Made by a program: the position numbers and the translations under genes
Shown here: positions 46,037 to 56,452 of the stretch, in pieces
Layout of the letters: each line of letters opens with the position of its first letter
How positions within the stretch are numbered: position 1 is the stretch's first letter
DNA from: Erythrobacter sp.
Lineage (GTDB): Bacteria; Pseudomonadota; Alphaproteobacteria; Sphingomonadales; Sphingomonadaceae
Assembly: GCF_024305245.1 (NCBI RefSeq)
Contig: NZ_JAMWYX010000006.1
Location: 140,123 to 204,122 of the forward strand
Reading direction: 5' to 3'
DNA: 64,000 nt
Notes under the pieces: model-generated
The model's database searches: none
Told to the model about the DNA's origin: nothing
Seen by the model: the letters and a program-made list of their open reading frames with translations, nothing else

Positions 46037-46579
46037 ACTTTTCCAGAAATCGCAGAAATCCGCGGCTTTCGGCTGTGAATTTCAGACGTGCTTCAGGCAC
46101 GATAAGCCGACGTTGCACCCGCGAATCGACTTACCGCTAACGGATGTCCAGGCTGCGATTGTCAGAACCTTCGCGGCGTCTCTTCCAGCAAGCAGTTCGC
46201 AGCGTTGGTTCCTCGGCGTTAGCGCGGCAGCGGTCGCTTTTCGATCGGCAGCCAATGTCTGAATTGGGGTCGGTTGCTGAACGGCAGGATTTTTTCAGAA
46301 GGGCGGCAAAGCCGACATTCGCGGCCCGATCTAAGCCGTGACGGCTCCCGACCCAGAGCCGGTCGTGCAGACCGGTCAGGGCAAACGTCTGCTGCAGGCA
46401 ACAGGTGCCGATCAATCGGTCCCAAGGACCCCGTCGGCAAAGCGCCCTTGTCCCGACGGTTGGACCGACGGCCAATATCACCCGAAAGCGGCTATCGCGA
46501 TAGAGCTGGAACAGTGCCCGCCATGACCCGCGTCCTCTCTTTTTCTATCGTCGCTGTTCGACAATTCAGCGAGCCGCGG

Positions 46580-49500
46580 TCAGAAGGCTAGAGATATTCC
46601 CGCCCGGAAGCTGTGATTTTCAAAGCGATCAGCCACATCAGCATTGTAGCCAACCGAAAGGCTCGCGCGGTCAGACAGGCTAACCCGACTGCCAAGTCCC
46701 AGCGACAAGGCGTTTCGTGCAATCAGAGCGCCTGATACCTTAAAACTGTCGCCGCCCGCACGCAGTTCATGTGTTGACCTTTCCGGCTCATCGAACCCAT
46801 GCCGCCAACCAACCGATGCGTTGAAATCTGCCCGGGATCGGCCGATTGCGAAACCGGCGCCGAAGCGAACACCAAGCGTGGTGAAGGTAGCGCTGCTGTC
46901 GACCTCCTCACCCTCCAGCGCTGCGGGACCTCCGTTTTCGGCAAAGCCTTCCGAGGAGTGCCAGACCCGAGCGATTTCGCCGAACGGTGCGATGATCGCG
47001 CTGCCAGCCTTGAAGTTATAGGACAATCCGGCGTGGATCTGGCTTGTGCGCGCGGAATAGGAACTTTCCAGCCTGTCCGAAAAACCGCCGAAATTGATCA
47101 GCCTGTTAGCATCGATATCGTGCCAGGCGATATCCGCGCCGGCCTCGAGACTAAAACCGCCCAACTGGCCTGCGGCATAGGCGCCCAGATGGGTGCTGCC
47201 GAGCGATGCGGTCGAACCTCGGTCGGCGACAGCGGTGTCGGAATGGGTATAGCCGGCGAAGGCGCCCAACCGCAGGTTGCCTATAACCGCCGCATCCGCC
47301 CCCGCGAGAAAGCCTTGCCACGTTTGCTCGAGCCTGGCGGTGCCATCCGTGGCATCTCTGCGCTGGTCGCCAGCGAGCCCCTGAATCCACAGTTCTAATG
47401 CATCCGCGTGCACCGCACCGTGTCTGGCGCGGGTGGCATCGCGAGTGATCCGGGCCTGGTCGACAAGCACCGCCGGGAGCGAGGCGTAAAGCTCTCCCGT
47501 CAGACTATCCAGCGCATCCCGCGCCGCGGCTTCGTCGGTTTGACCGAGCAGTGCCGTCACGATCTCATTGCCGCCACCGAGCGCATCGAGCGTCCCGCCG
47601 ATGCCAGCCTGATTGGCGGTCAGCGCAATGTCGGAGAAGCGGGCGACCTGGTTTGACCTGAGGTAGACCGCCGTCGGATCATATTCGAGGGCGAAATCGA
47701 GAAAGACATATCCGTCCGTTACCGCGTCGAAGGCTCCGTTGACGCCGCCGTCAGCGGTCAGAATCGTATAGGTCCCCGGCAGATAGGTTTCGCCCGTGTC
47801 GGTCCCGTTTTCCGGGATGACGACGACAGTGCCCCCGTTGAGGGTCGCGCTGCCAGTGACGCTGACCGTGTCGTTGTTTACGCCGCGGGCGAAACCCCCA
47901 TCGTTAAGTTCCACTTCGAAAATGGATCCCGCTTCGAAAGTCATGCCGGCAGCGTTTGTCTGGCCGACCGAGTTGCCCGGCGCGAAGGTGGCACCATTCC
48001 CGGTTGCCACGTTTCCGAAGGTTCCCGTGCCTTTCAAGGCCCCGCCGGTCACTGTGATGGATCCGCCAAGGCTGCCCGTGACGGCGAGAACGCCGGCAAG
48101 AATTTCGGTCTCACCCGCAAAACCCGACGAATCCCCTGTCAGCGTGACTGATCCGGTTCCATCCTTGATGAGAGCGCCGCTTCCCTGAAGCACCCCAGCG
48201 AAGGTGCCGTTGCTGTCCTGATCGAAGCCGAGGGTCGCGTTCTCGAAGATCGACACAAAGCCTTGCAGGCTGTCGGTCGTGCCCGACAAGGTGCCGCCGA
48301 GGACAAATGTGCCACCGTCATGGCTGGTGATTCCGGCCAGATGCAGCTGACCAGCAGCATCCTTAATCAGCCTTCCATCCCCGCTGATGGCTCCGGCATA
48401 GGTGCCATCGCTGCTTTGATCGAAGATCAGGTTATTCGAAGCAGACAATCCTGTGTCGATATCTCCCTGAAGGCTGTCGGAGTTCCCGCGCAGGGTGCCT
48501 TGGGCGATGGTGGTGCCGCCAGTGTAGCTGTTGGCGCTGGTCAGGCGCAATTCGCCCGTGCCGGATTTGATAAGCGCGCCGGCACCGACGACTTCGCCGC
48601 CAAAGGTGCCGTCTGCGTCCTGGCTGAAGACCAGCAGGGTATCGTCGAGCAGGATATAGCTGCTCGATGTGAGGCTCGCGGTGTTGCCGAGCAGAACGCC
48701 TCCCCGAACGTCGGTTCGCCCGGGGAAGGTGTTTGCGCCCGTCAGGCGCAGGATGCCTGCGCCTTCCTTGATGAACACACCATTGGGATTGCCCGCAAGC
48801 CTGACGGCATAGGTCGCATCGTCCTGTTCGGTGATCGTCAGCCTGCCAGCGAGCGATATATCGCCCACCAGCGTCGCTACGGTTCCGTTGAGGCTGCCTG
48901 GCGAGGCGATGGAGATGCCGCCCCGTCCGATCGCGGTTTGCGCCACCAGCGTGCCGTTGTTGACCTCGACTTTGCCGAGGAAATCGTTTGCGTTGCCGTC
49001 AAGTATCACCACGCCATCACCGGCCTTGACCAGATCGCCGTTGCCGCGCAGCGTGCCAGCAAAGCTGCCGTTGCTGTCTTGATCGATGCGCAGCTGCGCA
49101 TTCTCGCTGATCGAGATGAACCCTTGCAGGTTGTCGGTGGTGCCCTCCAATATGCCCGCCAGCACGGCGGTGCCGCCGGTGTGCGTGGCGGCGCCGCTGA
49201 GCCGGACCCGGCCGGCGGAGACCTTCACAACACTGCCTTGCCCGCTGATATTGCCGAAAAAGGTGCCGAAGTTGTCCTCATCGAAGATCAGCCGGTTCGT
49301 GGCATCCGTGCCCGTATCGATATTGCCTTGAAGACTGCTGGTATTCCCGCGCAGGAGGCCGTCTTCGATGAAGGTGCCGCCGGTATAGCTGTTGAAGCCG
49401 AAGAGGTGCACCTCGCCGGTGCCGGACTTTGTTACCCTGCCGATGCCTTCAATCGTCCCCGCAAAGCTGCCGTTGCTGTCCTGCGCGAATGCGAGCGTGC

Positions 49501-52500
49501 TGCCGGAGCCCGACAGGAGATAGTCGCCCGTCAGGCTCTGCGTGTCCCCCGACACGCCCCCGGCGCGGATCTCGGTGAGCCCACGGAAATCATTGACCTG
49601 CGTGAGGCTGAGGACACCGGCGCCTTCCTTGATGATCTTGCCGCCGCCATTTCCCGAAAGCTGGCCTGCAAGTGTGCCCGCGCTATCCGCTATGATCGTG
49701 AGGGTGCCATCGGCATCGATATCGCCCAGCAGCGTATCGGCGGTGCCGATCAGCGATCCGGGCGAAAGAATGTCGAAGTCGGCCTTTTCGGCTGCGGTTT
49801 CCACCACCAGCGTGCCGCTGCGAACCTCCACTGTGCCCTCGAAGAGGTCCATCGGACCGTTCAAGGTCACGACGCCGGCACCGCGCTTGGCCAGAATACC
49901 GTCGCCCGCCAGGTCCGCAATGAAGCTGCCGTCCTGGTCCTGATCGATGAGGAGCGTGGCGTTCTCGGCCACCGAGATGAAGCCAGCGAGATTTTCGGTC
50001 GTGCCTTCCAGCGTGCCGCCGAGAACGAAGCTGTCAACGCCAAGTTCGACGCCGCCGGTGAGCCGGACCCGGCCGGCAGAGACCTTCACAAGGCTGCCTT
50101 GCCCGCTGATTTCTCCCGCAAAGGTGCCGTCGGCGTCCTGATCGAAGATCAACCGGTTGGAGGCCGACGTGCCCGTATCGATATTGCCCTTAAGGCTGCT
50201 GGTGTTGCCGCGCAGGATGCCGTCTTCGATAAAGATGCCGCCAGTAACGCTGGCGCTGCCGGTGAGGTGCACTTCGCCTTCGCCGCGCTTAAAGACCGAC
50301 CCTGTCCCGGCGATGGTGCCCGCGAAGGTGCCGTTCCCGTTCTGCTCGAAGATGAGCGCCGTGTCGCCTGACACATTGTAATTGCCCGTCAGGCTCTGCG
50401 TGGTGCCGGCGAGCATCCCGGCGCGGATCTCGGTCAACCCGCTGAAGTCATTTTCGCCCGTGAGGCGCAGCACGCCTGCGCCCTCTTTGATGAACAACCC
50501 CCCGTCATCGCCCGAAAGCCGGAAGCCATAGGTTCCCTCGCTGTCCTCGGTGATCGCCAGCGTTCCGTTGGCGACGATATTGCCCGCCAGCGTTCGGACA
50601 TTGCCCTCAAGCCGGCCGTTCGGATTGACGCGGATGCCGTCCTTGCCAATCAGCGCATCTATCACCAGCGTGCCGCCATTGACCTCCACCACGCCCCCGA
50701 AAAAGCTGTAGTCGCCCGGGGCTAGGGTGAGCGTTCCGGTGCCGGCCTTCAAGAGAATCGCCTCACCGCCCAGAAGGCCGGCGAAGGTTCCGTCGAAGTC
50801 CTGATCGAACGCCAGGATCGTGCCCGCCTCCGCGAAGATCTGCCCCTGCAGACTGTCGGTCGTGCCCACCAGAATGCCTTCGGCCAGCGTGGTGCCGCCG
50901 GTGTGGCTGGTGGTTCCGGCCAGCCGCACAAGGCCTTCACCGAATTTCTCAAGCCTACCGTCCCCGCCGATCTGGCCGGCAAAGGTGCCCTCAAGATCCT
51001 GATCGAAAACCAGCGCGCCGAACTGGCCGATCGTGATTTCGCCCTGAAGGCTGAGCGTATTGCCGCGCAAGGTCCCGTCCTGGATGAAGGTGCCCCCGCT
51101 ATAGGTGTTGGCGCCCAGGATGGTGGTCTCGGCGAGGCCGGTCTTGGTGACGATGCCGGTGCCTGTGATGTTGCCGAAATAAACCGACCCGGCATCATCG
51201 CTGAACTGGACGATACCCTCATTGACGATATCGCCGCGCAAGCTGTTGCCGTTGCCCACCAGCATGCCGGCCTTGACCATGATGCCGCCTTCGTAGGCAT
51301 TGCCCTGTCCGTTCAGGATAAGCGTGCCGAGATCATCCTTGATCAGCATCCCTTCGCCGACAAGGTCGCTATCGATCAATGCGGTCATCGCCGCGCCCAA
51401 TGCCGTGCCGTCACCGACCCGGATCGTGACATCGCCAACAAGCGTGATCGCATCGCCGGTGATGCCGTAGTCCGTCACGGCGAATTGCAGCCCGCGGGTC
51501 GTGATTGGGCCTGCGCTGGCGTCCACGGTCACGAGCCCGGGCTCGCCGGCAAATATCAGCATTGCATCGGGGTCATAGGCTCCAGCCTGCGATCCGTCGG
51601 CATTGGTCCAGTTGGTTCCGCTTGCCGACCACGTGCCAAAGCCGCCCGCGATGCTGCCATTCGCCACGGTCCGCGTGCCGTTCCAGAACGCCAATCCTAT
51701 GGGATTGCTGCCCGGATCATTGCTCGGCCCGGCCAGCAGGTTGATCTGCCCTGCCATGGCCGTCTGAACCGTCAGGTTCGTCTCGTCATAGCCTGTTGGC
51801 ACGCTGGCACCGATGGCCAGCCCGTTATCGGTCAGCACACCGCCGTAATTGATCAGGCGATAAAGACCTTCGCCGAAGCCGCCGACATCGGTGATGTCCA
51901 GCGTGCCGTCGAGCACAAGATCGCCCCCGACCGTCAGCAGATCGCTGTCGACGCCCGGCGTGCCCGAAGGGCTGCCCAGATCGAAGCGCAACTTCGCCCC
52001 GCTTCCCAGAGCCAAGTTGCCGTCGATCGTCAGCGTGCCTTCCTCAATCCCGGGCCGCAGCAGCCCGTTCGTAACGGTCAGATCACCGCCCAGCCTGCCG
52101 GTGCCGCCCAGCGCCGCCAGCTCCGGACCGATGCTGTCCAAAGAGACCGAACCGCCCAGATCCCCCGTCAGCAGGACCGTGCCGCCCGAGATCCGCGTCG
52201 CACCCGAGAATGCCGAACTGTCGGCGGTCAGCAGCGTTGTGCCCGCGCGATGGGACAGGGTGCCTTGTCCATCCGCCACGCTACTAAGCGATGTATCGAA
52301 CTGATGCGCGGTGCCGGTGTGGTTGAAGACGAGCGTGCCTTCGCCCTCGCCGAACAGGATTTCGCTTGCCGCGATCGTGCCGGCGCCGGCAGGGGCGGTA
52401 TCTGAGCCGATGAAGACCGTGCCGGTGCTGGGCGTGCCGAATGCGTTCTGTTCGGCAATGTTGAGGGTGCCGCCGACGGACACGTGCCCGCCGTCGCTCA

Positions 52501-53728
52501 ACGTCAGCGAGCCTTCGCTTTGTGCGCCGACGAACAGATCGCCCGAAACATCCCACCGGGATCCCGAGCCGCTGACCAGTGCCGCACCGCTTCCTCCGCT
52601 GCTGCGGCCTAGGATGCCGGCCTTTGCCGTCACGACCCCGCCATCCGTGATAGCCAGCGTTCCGGCATTCCGTTCGCCGATATAGATCGTCCCGTTGATG
52701 TCCCAGTTGGATTCCGCACCGCTTACCGAAGCCGAGCCGCTCCCCCTCCGGCCGATGAAAGTCTCGAAACTGCTGACCGTCCCGCCATCACTGATGACCA
52801 AGGTGCCTGTTCCGGTTTCCGAACTCGTAGTGCCCCCGCCGATGAAGAAGCTGCCCGATTCCAGCAGCGCATTGGCACCGGTCACGGTGACCGTGCCGTT
52901 CCCGCCCGCTTCCAATCCGATATGGACCGAGGACATATCGACCACGGTGCCGCCGTTCTCGATCGTCAGGACGCCGGTGCCTGCGCTTCCGACGAAAATG
53001 CTGGGAAAGGTCGTCAACTGCGTCCGGATTCCGGTCCAGGTCGAACCCGATCCGCTGACGGTGACCTGCCCCTCGCTGTTGGGGGCAAAACCGATCACTG
53101 TCGTATCATTTTCGAAGTCGGCGCCGTTCTGAACAGCAAGCGTGCCGCGGCCACTCCTGCCCACATAGCTGAATCTGCCGCTGATGTTGAGGCTTGAGCC
53201 GTTGCCCGCGATCGTCACAAGCCCGTCCGCCCCGGCCTGATCACCCAGCGTCAATCCCCCGCTTCCGATGCGATAGGAACCGGCATTGCGAATGGTCAGT
53301 TCGCCGCGTCCGATGGAACCGATTGTCGCGGAAAGGGAAGACGCGGCCCGGTCCAATCCAGAAGGATCGTCGAAAAACTCGATGACGGGCGAGGCGTCCC
53401 GCTCGGTGTCAACAATGACTTCATCCGATTGGCCATCGCCCACCGGGGCGCTATTATCCGACCAGTTTTCATCATTATACCAGTCCTGACTTGCATCGCC
53501 TTCCCATTTGTTTTCCTGGGCAACGGCGTTTCCAGCGCCTAATGCCGCTGCGATGACGAGGCTGGCGGCCCCCGACCTGAAGATGGCGCGCCGGGAGATC
53601 GCACCGCTGCGGAATTGCCCGGAGGAGCGGGTCTTGCGCAGGCCGCTCATGCCATCAGATGACGCGGGCAGTTTCACGAAGGACGGTTTTCCAAAGCTAA
53701 GCATAATTCCCCCAACGTCAGACAACAT
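46580..53728 (-). CDS. Giant autotransporter (type Va secretion), 2382 residues
   Basis: The longest protein here. A basic extended N-terminus and hydrophobic stretch (SRRAIFRSGAASLVIAAALG, then AGNAVAQ) form the signal. Residues about 110-480 carry T5SS/PEP-CTERM-type repeats (GTLAVQNGADF, GVLTIENGGTVVD). Residues about 760-1900 are a passenger beta-helix with about a dozen autotransporter repeats (GGTFIEDGILRGNTSSLKGN, then FDQDADGTFAGEISGQGSLVK). The last 280 residues are the beta-barrel (ELWIQGLAGDQRRDA to the C-terminal Phe). The start at 53728 has GGAGG upstream; an ATG at 53704 also has a G-rich site. It is placed on the cell surface. It lies just downstream of a kinase and ECF sigma gene. 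Confidence 0.93.
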   Translation of the reverse strand: MLSDVGGIMLSFGKPSFVKLPASSDGMSGLRKTRSSGQFRSGAISRRAIFRSGAASLVIAAALGAGNAVAQENKWEGDASQDWYNDENWSDNSAPVGDGQSDEVIVDTERDASPVIEFFDDPSGLDRAASSLSATIGSIGRGELTIRNAGSYRIGSGGLTLGDQAGADGLVTIAGNGSSLNISGRFSYVGRSGRGTLAVQNGADFENDTTVIGFAPNSEGQVTVSGSGSTWTGIRTQLTTFPSIFVGSAGTGVLTIENGGTVVDMSSVHIGLEAGGNGTVTVTGANALLESGSFFIGGGTTSSETGTGTLVISDGGTVSSFETFIGRRGSGSASVSGAESNWDINGTIYIGERNAGTLAITDGGVVTAKAGILGRSSGGSGAALVSGSGSRWDVSGDLFVGAQSEGSLTLSDGGHVSVGGTLNIAEQNAFGTPSTGTVFIGSDTAPAGAGTIAASEILFGEGEGTLVFNHTGTAHQFDTSLSSVADGQGTLSHRAGTTLLTADSSAFSGATRISGGTVLLTGDLGGSVSLDSIGPELAALGGTGRLGGDLTVTNGLLRPGIEEGTLTIDGNLALGSGAKLRFDLGSPSGTPGVDSDLLTVGGDLVLDGTLDITDVGGFGEGLYRLINYGGVLTDNGLAIGASVPTGYDETNLTVQTAMAGQINLLAGPSNDPGSNPIGLAFWNGTRTVANGSIAGGFGTWSASGTNWTNADGSQAGAYDPDAMLIFAGEPGLVTVDASAGPITTRGLQFAVTDYGITGDAITLVGDVTIRVGDGTALGAAMTALIDSDLVGEGMLIKDDLGTLILNGQGNAYEGGIMVKAGMLVGNGNSLRGDIVNEGIVQFSDDAGSVYFGNITGTGIVTKTGLAETTILGANTYSGGTFIQDGTLRGNTLSLQGEITIGQFGALVFDQDLEGTFAGQIGGDGRLEKFGEGLVRLAGTTSHTGGTTLAEGILVGTTDSLQGQIFAEAGTILAFDQDFDGTFAGLLGGEAILLKAGTGTLTLAPGDYSFFGGVVEVNGGTLVIDALIGKDGIRVNPNGRLEGNVRTLAGNIVANGTLAITEDSEGTYGFRLSGDDGGLFIKEGAGVLRLTGENDFSGLTEIRAGMLAGTTQSLTGNYNVSGDTALIFEQNGNGTFAGTIAGTGSVFKRGEGEVHLTGSASVTGGIFIEDGILRGNTSSLKGNIDTGTSASNRLIFDQDADGTFAGEISGQGSLVKVSAGRVRLTGGVELGVDSFVLGGTLEGTTENLAGFISVAENATLLIDQDQDGSFIADLAGDGILAKRGAGVVTLNGPMDLFEGTVEVRSGTLVVETAAEKADFDILSPGSLIGTADTLLGDIDADGTLTIIADSAGTLAGQLSGNGGGKIIKEGAGVLSLTQVNDFRGLTEIRAGGVSGDTQSLTGDYLLSGSGSTLAFAQDSNGSFAGTIEGIGRVTKSGTGEVHLFGFNSYTGGTFIEDGLLRGNTSSLQGNIDTGTDATNRLIFDEDNFGTFFGNISGQGSVVKVSAGRVRLSGAATHTGGTAVLAGILEGTTDNLQGFISISENAQLRIDQDSNGSFAGTLRGNGDLVKAGDGVVILDGNANDFLGKVEVNNGTLVAQTAIGRGGISIASPGSLNGTVATLVGDISLAGRLTITEQDDATYAVRLAGNPNGVFIKEGAGILRLTGANTFPGRTDVRGGVLLGNTASLTSSSYILLDDTLLVFSQDADGTFGGEVVGAGALIKSGTGELRLTSANSYTGGTTIAQGTLRGNSDSLQGDIDTGLSASNNLIFDQSSDGTYAGAISGDGRLIKDAAGQLHLAGITSHDGGTFVLGGTLSGTTDSLQGFVSIFENATLGFDQDSNGTFAGVLQGSGALIKDGTGSVTLTGDSSGFAGETEILAGVLAVTGSLGGSITVTGGALKGTGTFGNVATGNGATFAPGNSVGQTNAAGMTFEAGSIFEVELNDGGFARGVNNDTVSVTGSATLNGGTVVVIPENGTDTGETYLPGTYTILTADGGVNGAFDAVTDGYVFLDFALEYDPTAVYLRSNQVARFSDIALTANQAGIGGTLDALGGGNEIVTALLGQTDEAAARDALDSLTGELYASLPAVLVDQARITRDATRARHGAVHADALELWIQGLAGDQRRDATDGTARLEQTWQGFLAGADAAVIGNLRLGAFAGYTHSDTAVADRGSTASLGSTHLGAYAAGQLGGFSLEAGADIAWHDIDANRLINFGGFSDRLESSYSARTSQIHAGLSYNFKAGSAIIAPFGEIARVWHSSEGFAENGGPAALEGEEVDSSATFTTLGVRFGAGFAIGRSRADFNASVGWRHGFDEPERSTHELRAGGDSFKVSGALIARNALSLGLGSRVSLSDRASLSVGYNADVADRFENHSFRAGISLAF
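48150..51100. repeat. Internal repeat array within the autotransporter gene
   Basis: DNA-level repetition is visible here. For example, GAGACCTTCACAA and CTGCCTTGCCCGCTGAT recur near 49220 and 50080, and CCCGTATCGATATTGCC near 49312 and 50169. The unit encodes the passenger repeat of roughly 45-60 residues. Such arrays expand and contract by recombination, so length variation between strains is likely. Confidence 0.7.
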
Positions 53729-53822
53729 CCGCCCTCCAGCTGCCTGCGAGGTCGCTGCCTCGACGGCCGGAAAAGGGCTTCAGTCTACTTTACGTAAAAG
53801 GCTGGGGGTTCCCGCCAAATGG

Positions 53823-56318
53823 CTAGACTGAACGGTCGATGCCGAATGCCTGTGCGGCCTTGCGACACCCCTCGAGATGGCGCACGGGCGTGCTCTTGTT
53901 CGCTGACAGAGCGGCAAGCGCAGTGCGGATATGCGCGCTTCCGGCCGCGCGCTGCCCTTGCTCCGAGAGCGCGAGGCCGACACGGCAGCGCGCGACCTCG
54001 GTCGCGAAATGGCCCTGCGGCAAGGCAACCGAGAGTATCTCGAACGCCGCTTGCGCGGTTTCCCGCGCCTCGGGATAGCGCCTCAACGCAAGCAGGGCTT
54101 CCGATCGCGTGAGCAATGGAAAAGCCCGCAGCGCCGAGCCTTCGGAAACCTGATCATCGAAGATCGCTTGCGCCCGGTCGATCGAGCGCAGGGCCGCCGC
54201 TGGTTGCCCCGCTCGCAACTGAACCGTGGCGAGGTTCTGCAAGGTCTCGCCGACATCGCGCTGCTTGCCGCTGCCAAGGCGCCGGTATTGATCCGCCAGC
54301 CGATTGAGCAGGGCCAGCGCCTCGCCGGTCTGGCCTGAATCTGCCAGGGCCAGAGCCAGGTTGTTCTGATGCGACAGTGTCGACTTGTAAGCAGGGCCGA
54401 ACGCGGCGAGCGATATATCATAGGCTCGGCGATGCGCGGCAATCGAACCTTCGACATCGCCGCGCCAGCGCCGGGTCTTTGCCAGAACCGACAGCGGCAA
54501 CGCGAGGCGCGGATGCGAAGGTCCGTAATCGGTTTCCGCCACCTCCACTGCTCGCAGGACATGCGCCTCGGCGCTTTCGCCTTCCCCGAGTTCGAGGAGC
54601 GCGCGCCCGAGTCCCGTCCGCACCTCGATTTCGGAATTCGCGGGCCCGGCATCCAGGCGCTGCAGGGCCGCATCGAAGAGCTCGCGCTGCGCCGCCCAGT
54701 CGCCCCGTTCCGCGTGGGCGGCCCGGAGCAGCGTCGAAAGGGCAAATCTGTCATTCTCCGGCGCTGCCAGCGCCAGCGCCAGCGCGCGCCGGATATTGTC
54801 CTTGCCCTGATCTGTCTCCCCTGCGGCTACCTGAAGCGCGCCCTTGTAGGCCAGGACATCGGCATAAACGGTCGTGTCGGCATGTGCCGACGCTTCCAGA
54901 AGACCCGCGGCCTTGCGAAGGTATTCGCGCGCCTCGGGTTCGTTTCCCGACCTCTCGCTTAGGGTTGCTGCCCAGGCCAGCAGTTCCGCCTGCAGCAGCG
55001 GATCGTCTGCCATCGTCTCGCGCATATCGGCAAGCACCGGCACGACGATGTCGTCCAGGGTGATCCTGACCGATCCGGACCCGTCGTCCTGAAGCGGATC
55101 TAGGCGACGGAAAATGTCGAGCAGAACACTTCGTCCCCGCTCCGCCCGATCAACCGCGGCAAGCGTCTCGTCGCGCTGCGTTTCGAGCTCTTTCACATAG
55201 AGGTTCACGGTTGCGAACCACGCGATCGTTCCCGCACCGAGCATGACGAGAAGCGCGGAGACGACCTTGTGACGCCAGACCAGCCTCATCGCCGCCTCGA
55301 TCCGCGTGTCAGGGCGCGCCGAAGGCGGATCGCCCCGGATCACACGCCGCATGTCGTCTTCGAAGCCAGCCGCAGTATCGTAGCGTTGCCGGGGGTCGTG
55401 GTGCGTGGCCTTCGCGACGACCGCTTCGAGCTGCTGTGTGTGCGGGGCGAAAGGGGCGCACAGGTCTCCGAGGACGCGGCCCAGCTGATAGATGTCGCTC
55501 GCCGTGGTGATGTCTGCAAGTTGCTGCTGTTCGGGCGAGGCGTAGTGCGGAGTCATGGCTGCAGGTCCGGTGGTGCCATCTTCATCGGCTGCCAAGCTGG
55601 CGATCCCAAAATCCACCAATCTGGCGCGGCCCGACTCCGTCACGATGATATTGTCGGGCTTGATGTCACGGTGAATGACCAGCCGCGAATGCGCGGCTTG
55701 GAGCGCTTCTGCGACATCGGCGACGAGCGCCAGCCTTCCTTCAAGCGAGAGGCGCTCGAATTTGCAATGGTCGATGATATTCCTGCCCTCGATCAGGTCC
55801 ATCACAAACCATGGCGCTCCGGTTGCTGTTTCCCCGGCATCGAGGATACCCACCAGGCCGGGATGGTCGAAGCGCGACAATATCCGGCGCTCTTTCATGA
55901 AATGATCGAGCACGCTCCCCCGCACGTCGCTGCGGATCAGCTTGAGAGCGCCGGTTTTCTCATACCGGCCATCGGCTCTCTCGGCTTCGTAGATCACGCC
56001 GCAGCCGCCTTGTCCGATGTATCGAACAATTCGCCACGCGCCATAAACTGCGCCTATGCGGGGATCGGCGAAGACGGATCCAAGATCGTTCGCCTCAGCA
56101 AGGACCCTGTCCCTTGCCTCCTCGAGCCGTTCGAACACGCCCGTGTGTTCGTCACCGATTTCGAGCAACCGCGCAAGCCGATCGATCTTGCTCTGATCTG
56201 AGCCGAATACGTCCTCAAGCCAAGTGGTCCGCTCAGATGCCGGAAGGTCAAGCGCGGTCAGGAAAGAGGCATCGATTGAATCCCAGTCATCCATCCATTT
56301 GTCGCCCAAATTCCCCAT
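53823..56318 (-). CDS. Transmembrane Ser/Thr protein kinase with TPR repeats
   Basis: 831 residues. A kinase domain spans about residues 92-345: Gly-rich loop YIGQGGCGVIYEAE, catalytic lysine in ALKLI, HRDIKPDN, LVDFGIAS and MTPHYASPEQ. A single membrane span (SALLVMLGAGTIAWFATVNL) follows near residues 355-375. The outer part of about 440 residues is a TPR array (for example SHQNNLALALADSGQTGEAL). It lies between the ECF sigma gene and the autotransporter, 134 bp after the sigma gene and 94 bp before the autotransporter. In Vibrio and Xanthomonas, kinases beside ECF factors activate them by phosphorylation. That function is inferred here. Confidence 0.92.
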   Translation of the reverse strand: MGNLGDKWMDDWDSIDASFLTALDLPASERTTWLEDVFGSDQSKIDRLARLLEIGDEHTGVFERLEEARDRVLAEANDLGSVFADPRIGAVYGAWRIVRYIGQGGCGVIYEAERADGRYEKTGALKLIRSDVRGSVLDHFMKERRILSRFDHPGLVGILDAGETATGAPWFVMDLIEGRNIIDHCKFERLSLEGRLALVADVAEALQAAHSRLVIHRDIKPDNIIVTESGRARLVDFGIASLAADEDGTTGPAAMTPHYASPEQQQLADITTASDIYQLGRVLGDLCAPFAPHTQQLEAVVAKATHHDPRQRYDTAAGFEDDMRRVIRGDPPSARPDTRIEAAMRLVWRHKVVSALLVMLGAGTIAWFATVNLYVKELETQRDETLAAVDRAERGRSVLLDIFRRLDPLQDDGSGSVRITLDDIVVPVLADMRETMADDPLLQAELLAWAATLSERSGNEPEAREYLRKAAGLLEASAHADTTVYADVLAYKGALQVAAGETDQGKDNIRRALALALAAPENDRFALSTLLRAAHAERGDWAAQRELFDAALQRLDAGPANSEIEVRTGLGRALLELGEGESAEAHVLRAVEVAETDYGPSHPRLALPLSVLAKTRRWRGDVEGSIAAHRRAYDISLAAFGPAYKSTLSHQNNLALALADSGQTGEALALLNRLADQYRRLGSGKQRDVGETLQNLATVQLRAGQPAAALRSIDRAQAIFDDQVSEGSALRAFPLLTRSEALLALRRYPEARETAQAAFEILSVALPQGHFATEVARCRVGLALSEQGQRAAGSAHIRTALAALSANKSTPVRHLEGCRKAAQAFGIDRSV

Positions 56319-56452
56319 GACGGCCCACCCCCGATATTCACCGGATCGCCGCTACGATCGATTGTTCGAAATGGCGCGCTTGTTCAAATTTCATCGCTGG
56401 AGCCTTTTGCCTTCCGAAACCTTCTGGAAAACCCGCAAGGATTTGGTCTTCG

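Noticed and set aside
48263..50371. 702-residue open frame on the plus strand inside the autotransporter gene
   Set aside because: It is antisense to the repeat array of a clear autotransporter; high GC and repetition keep the opposite frame open. The translation shows no family motif.
50903..52405. 500-residue open frame on the plus strand inside the autotransporter gene
   Set aside because: Same cause as above; antisense shadow without ribosome-binding site or recognisable motif.
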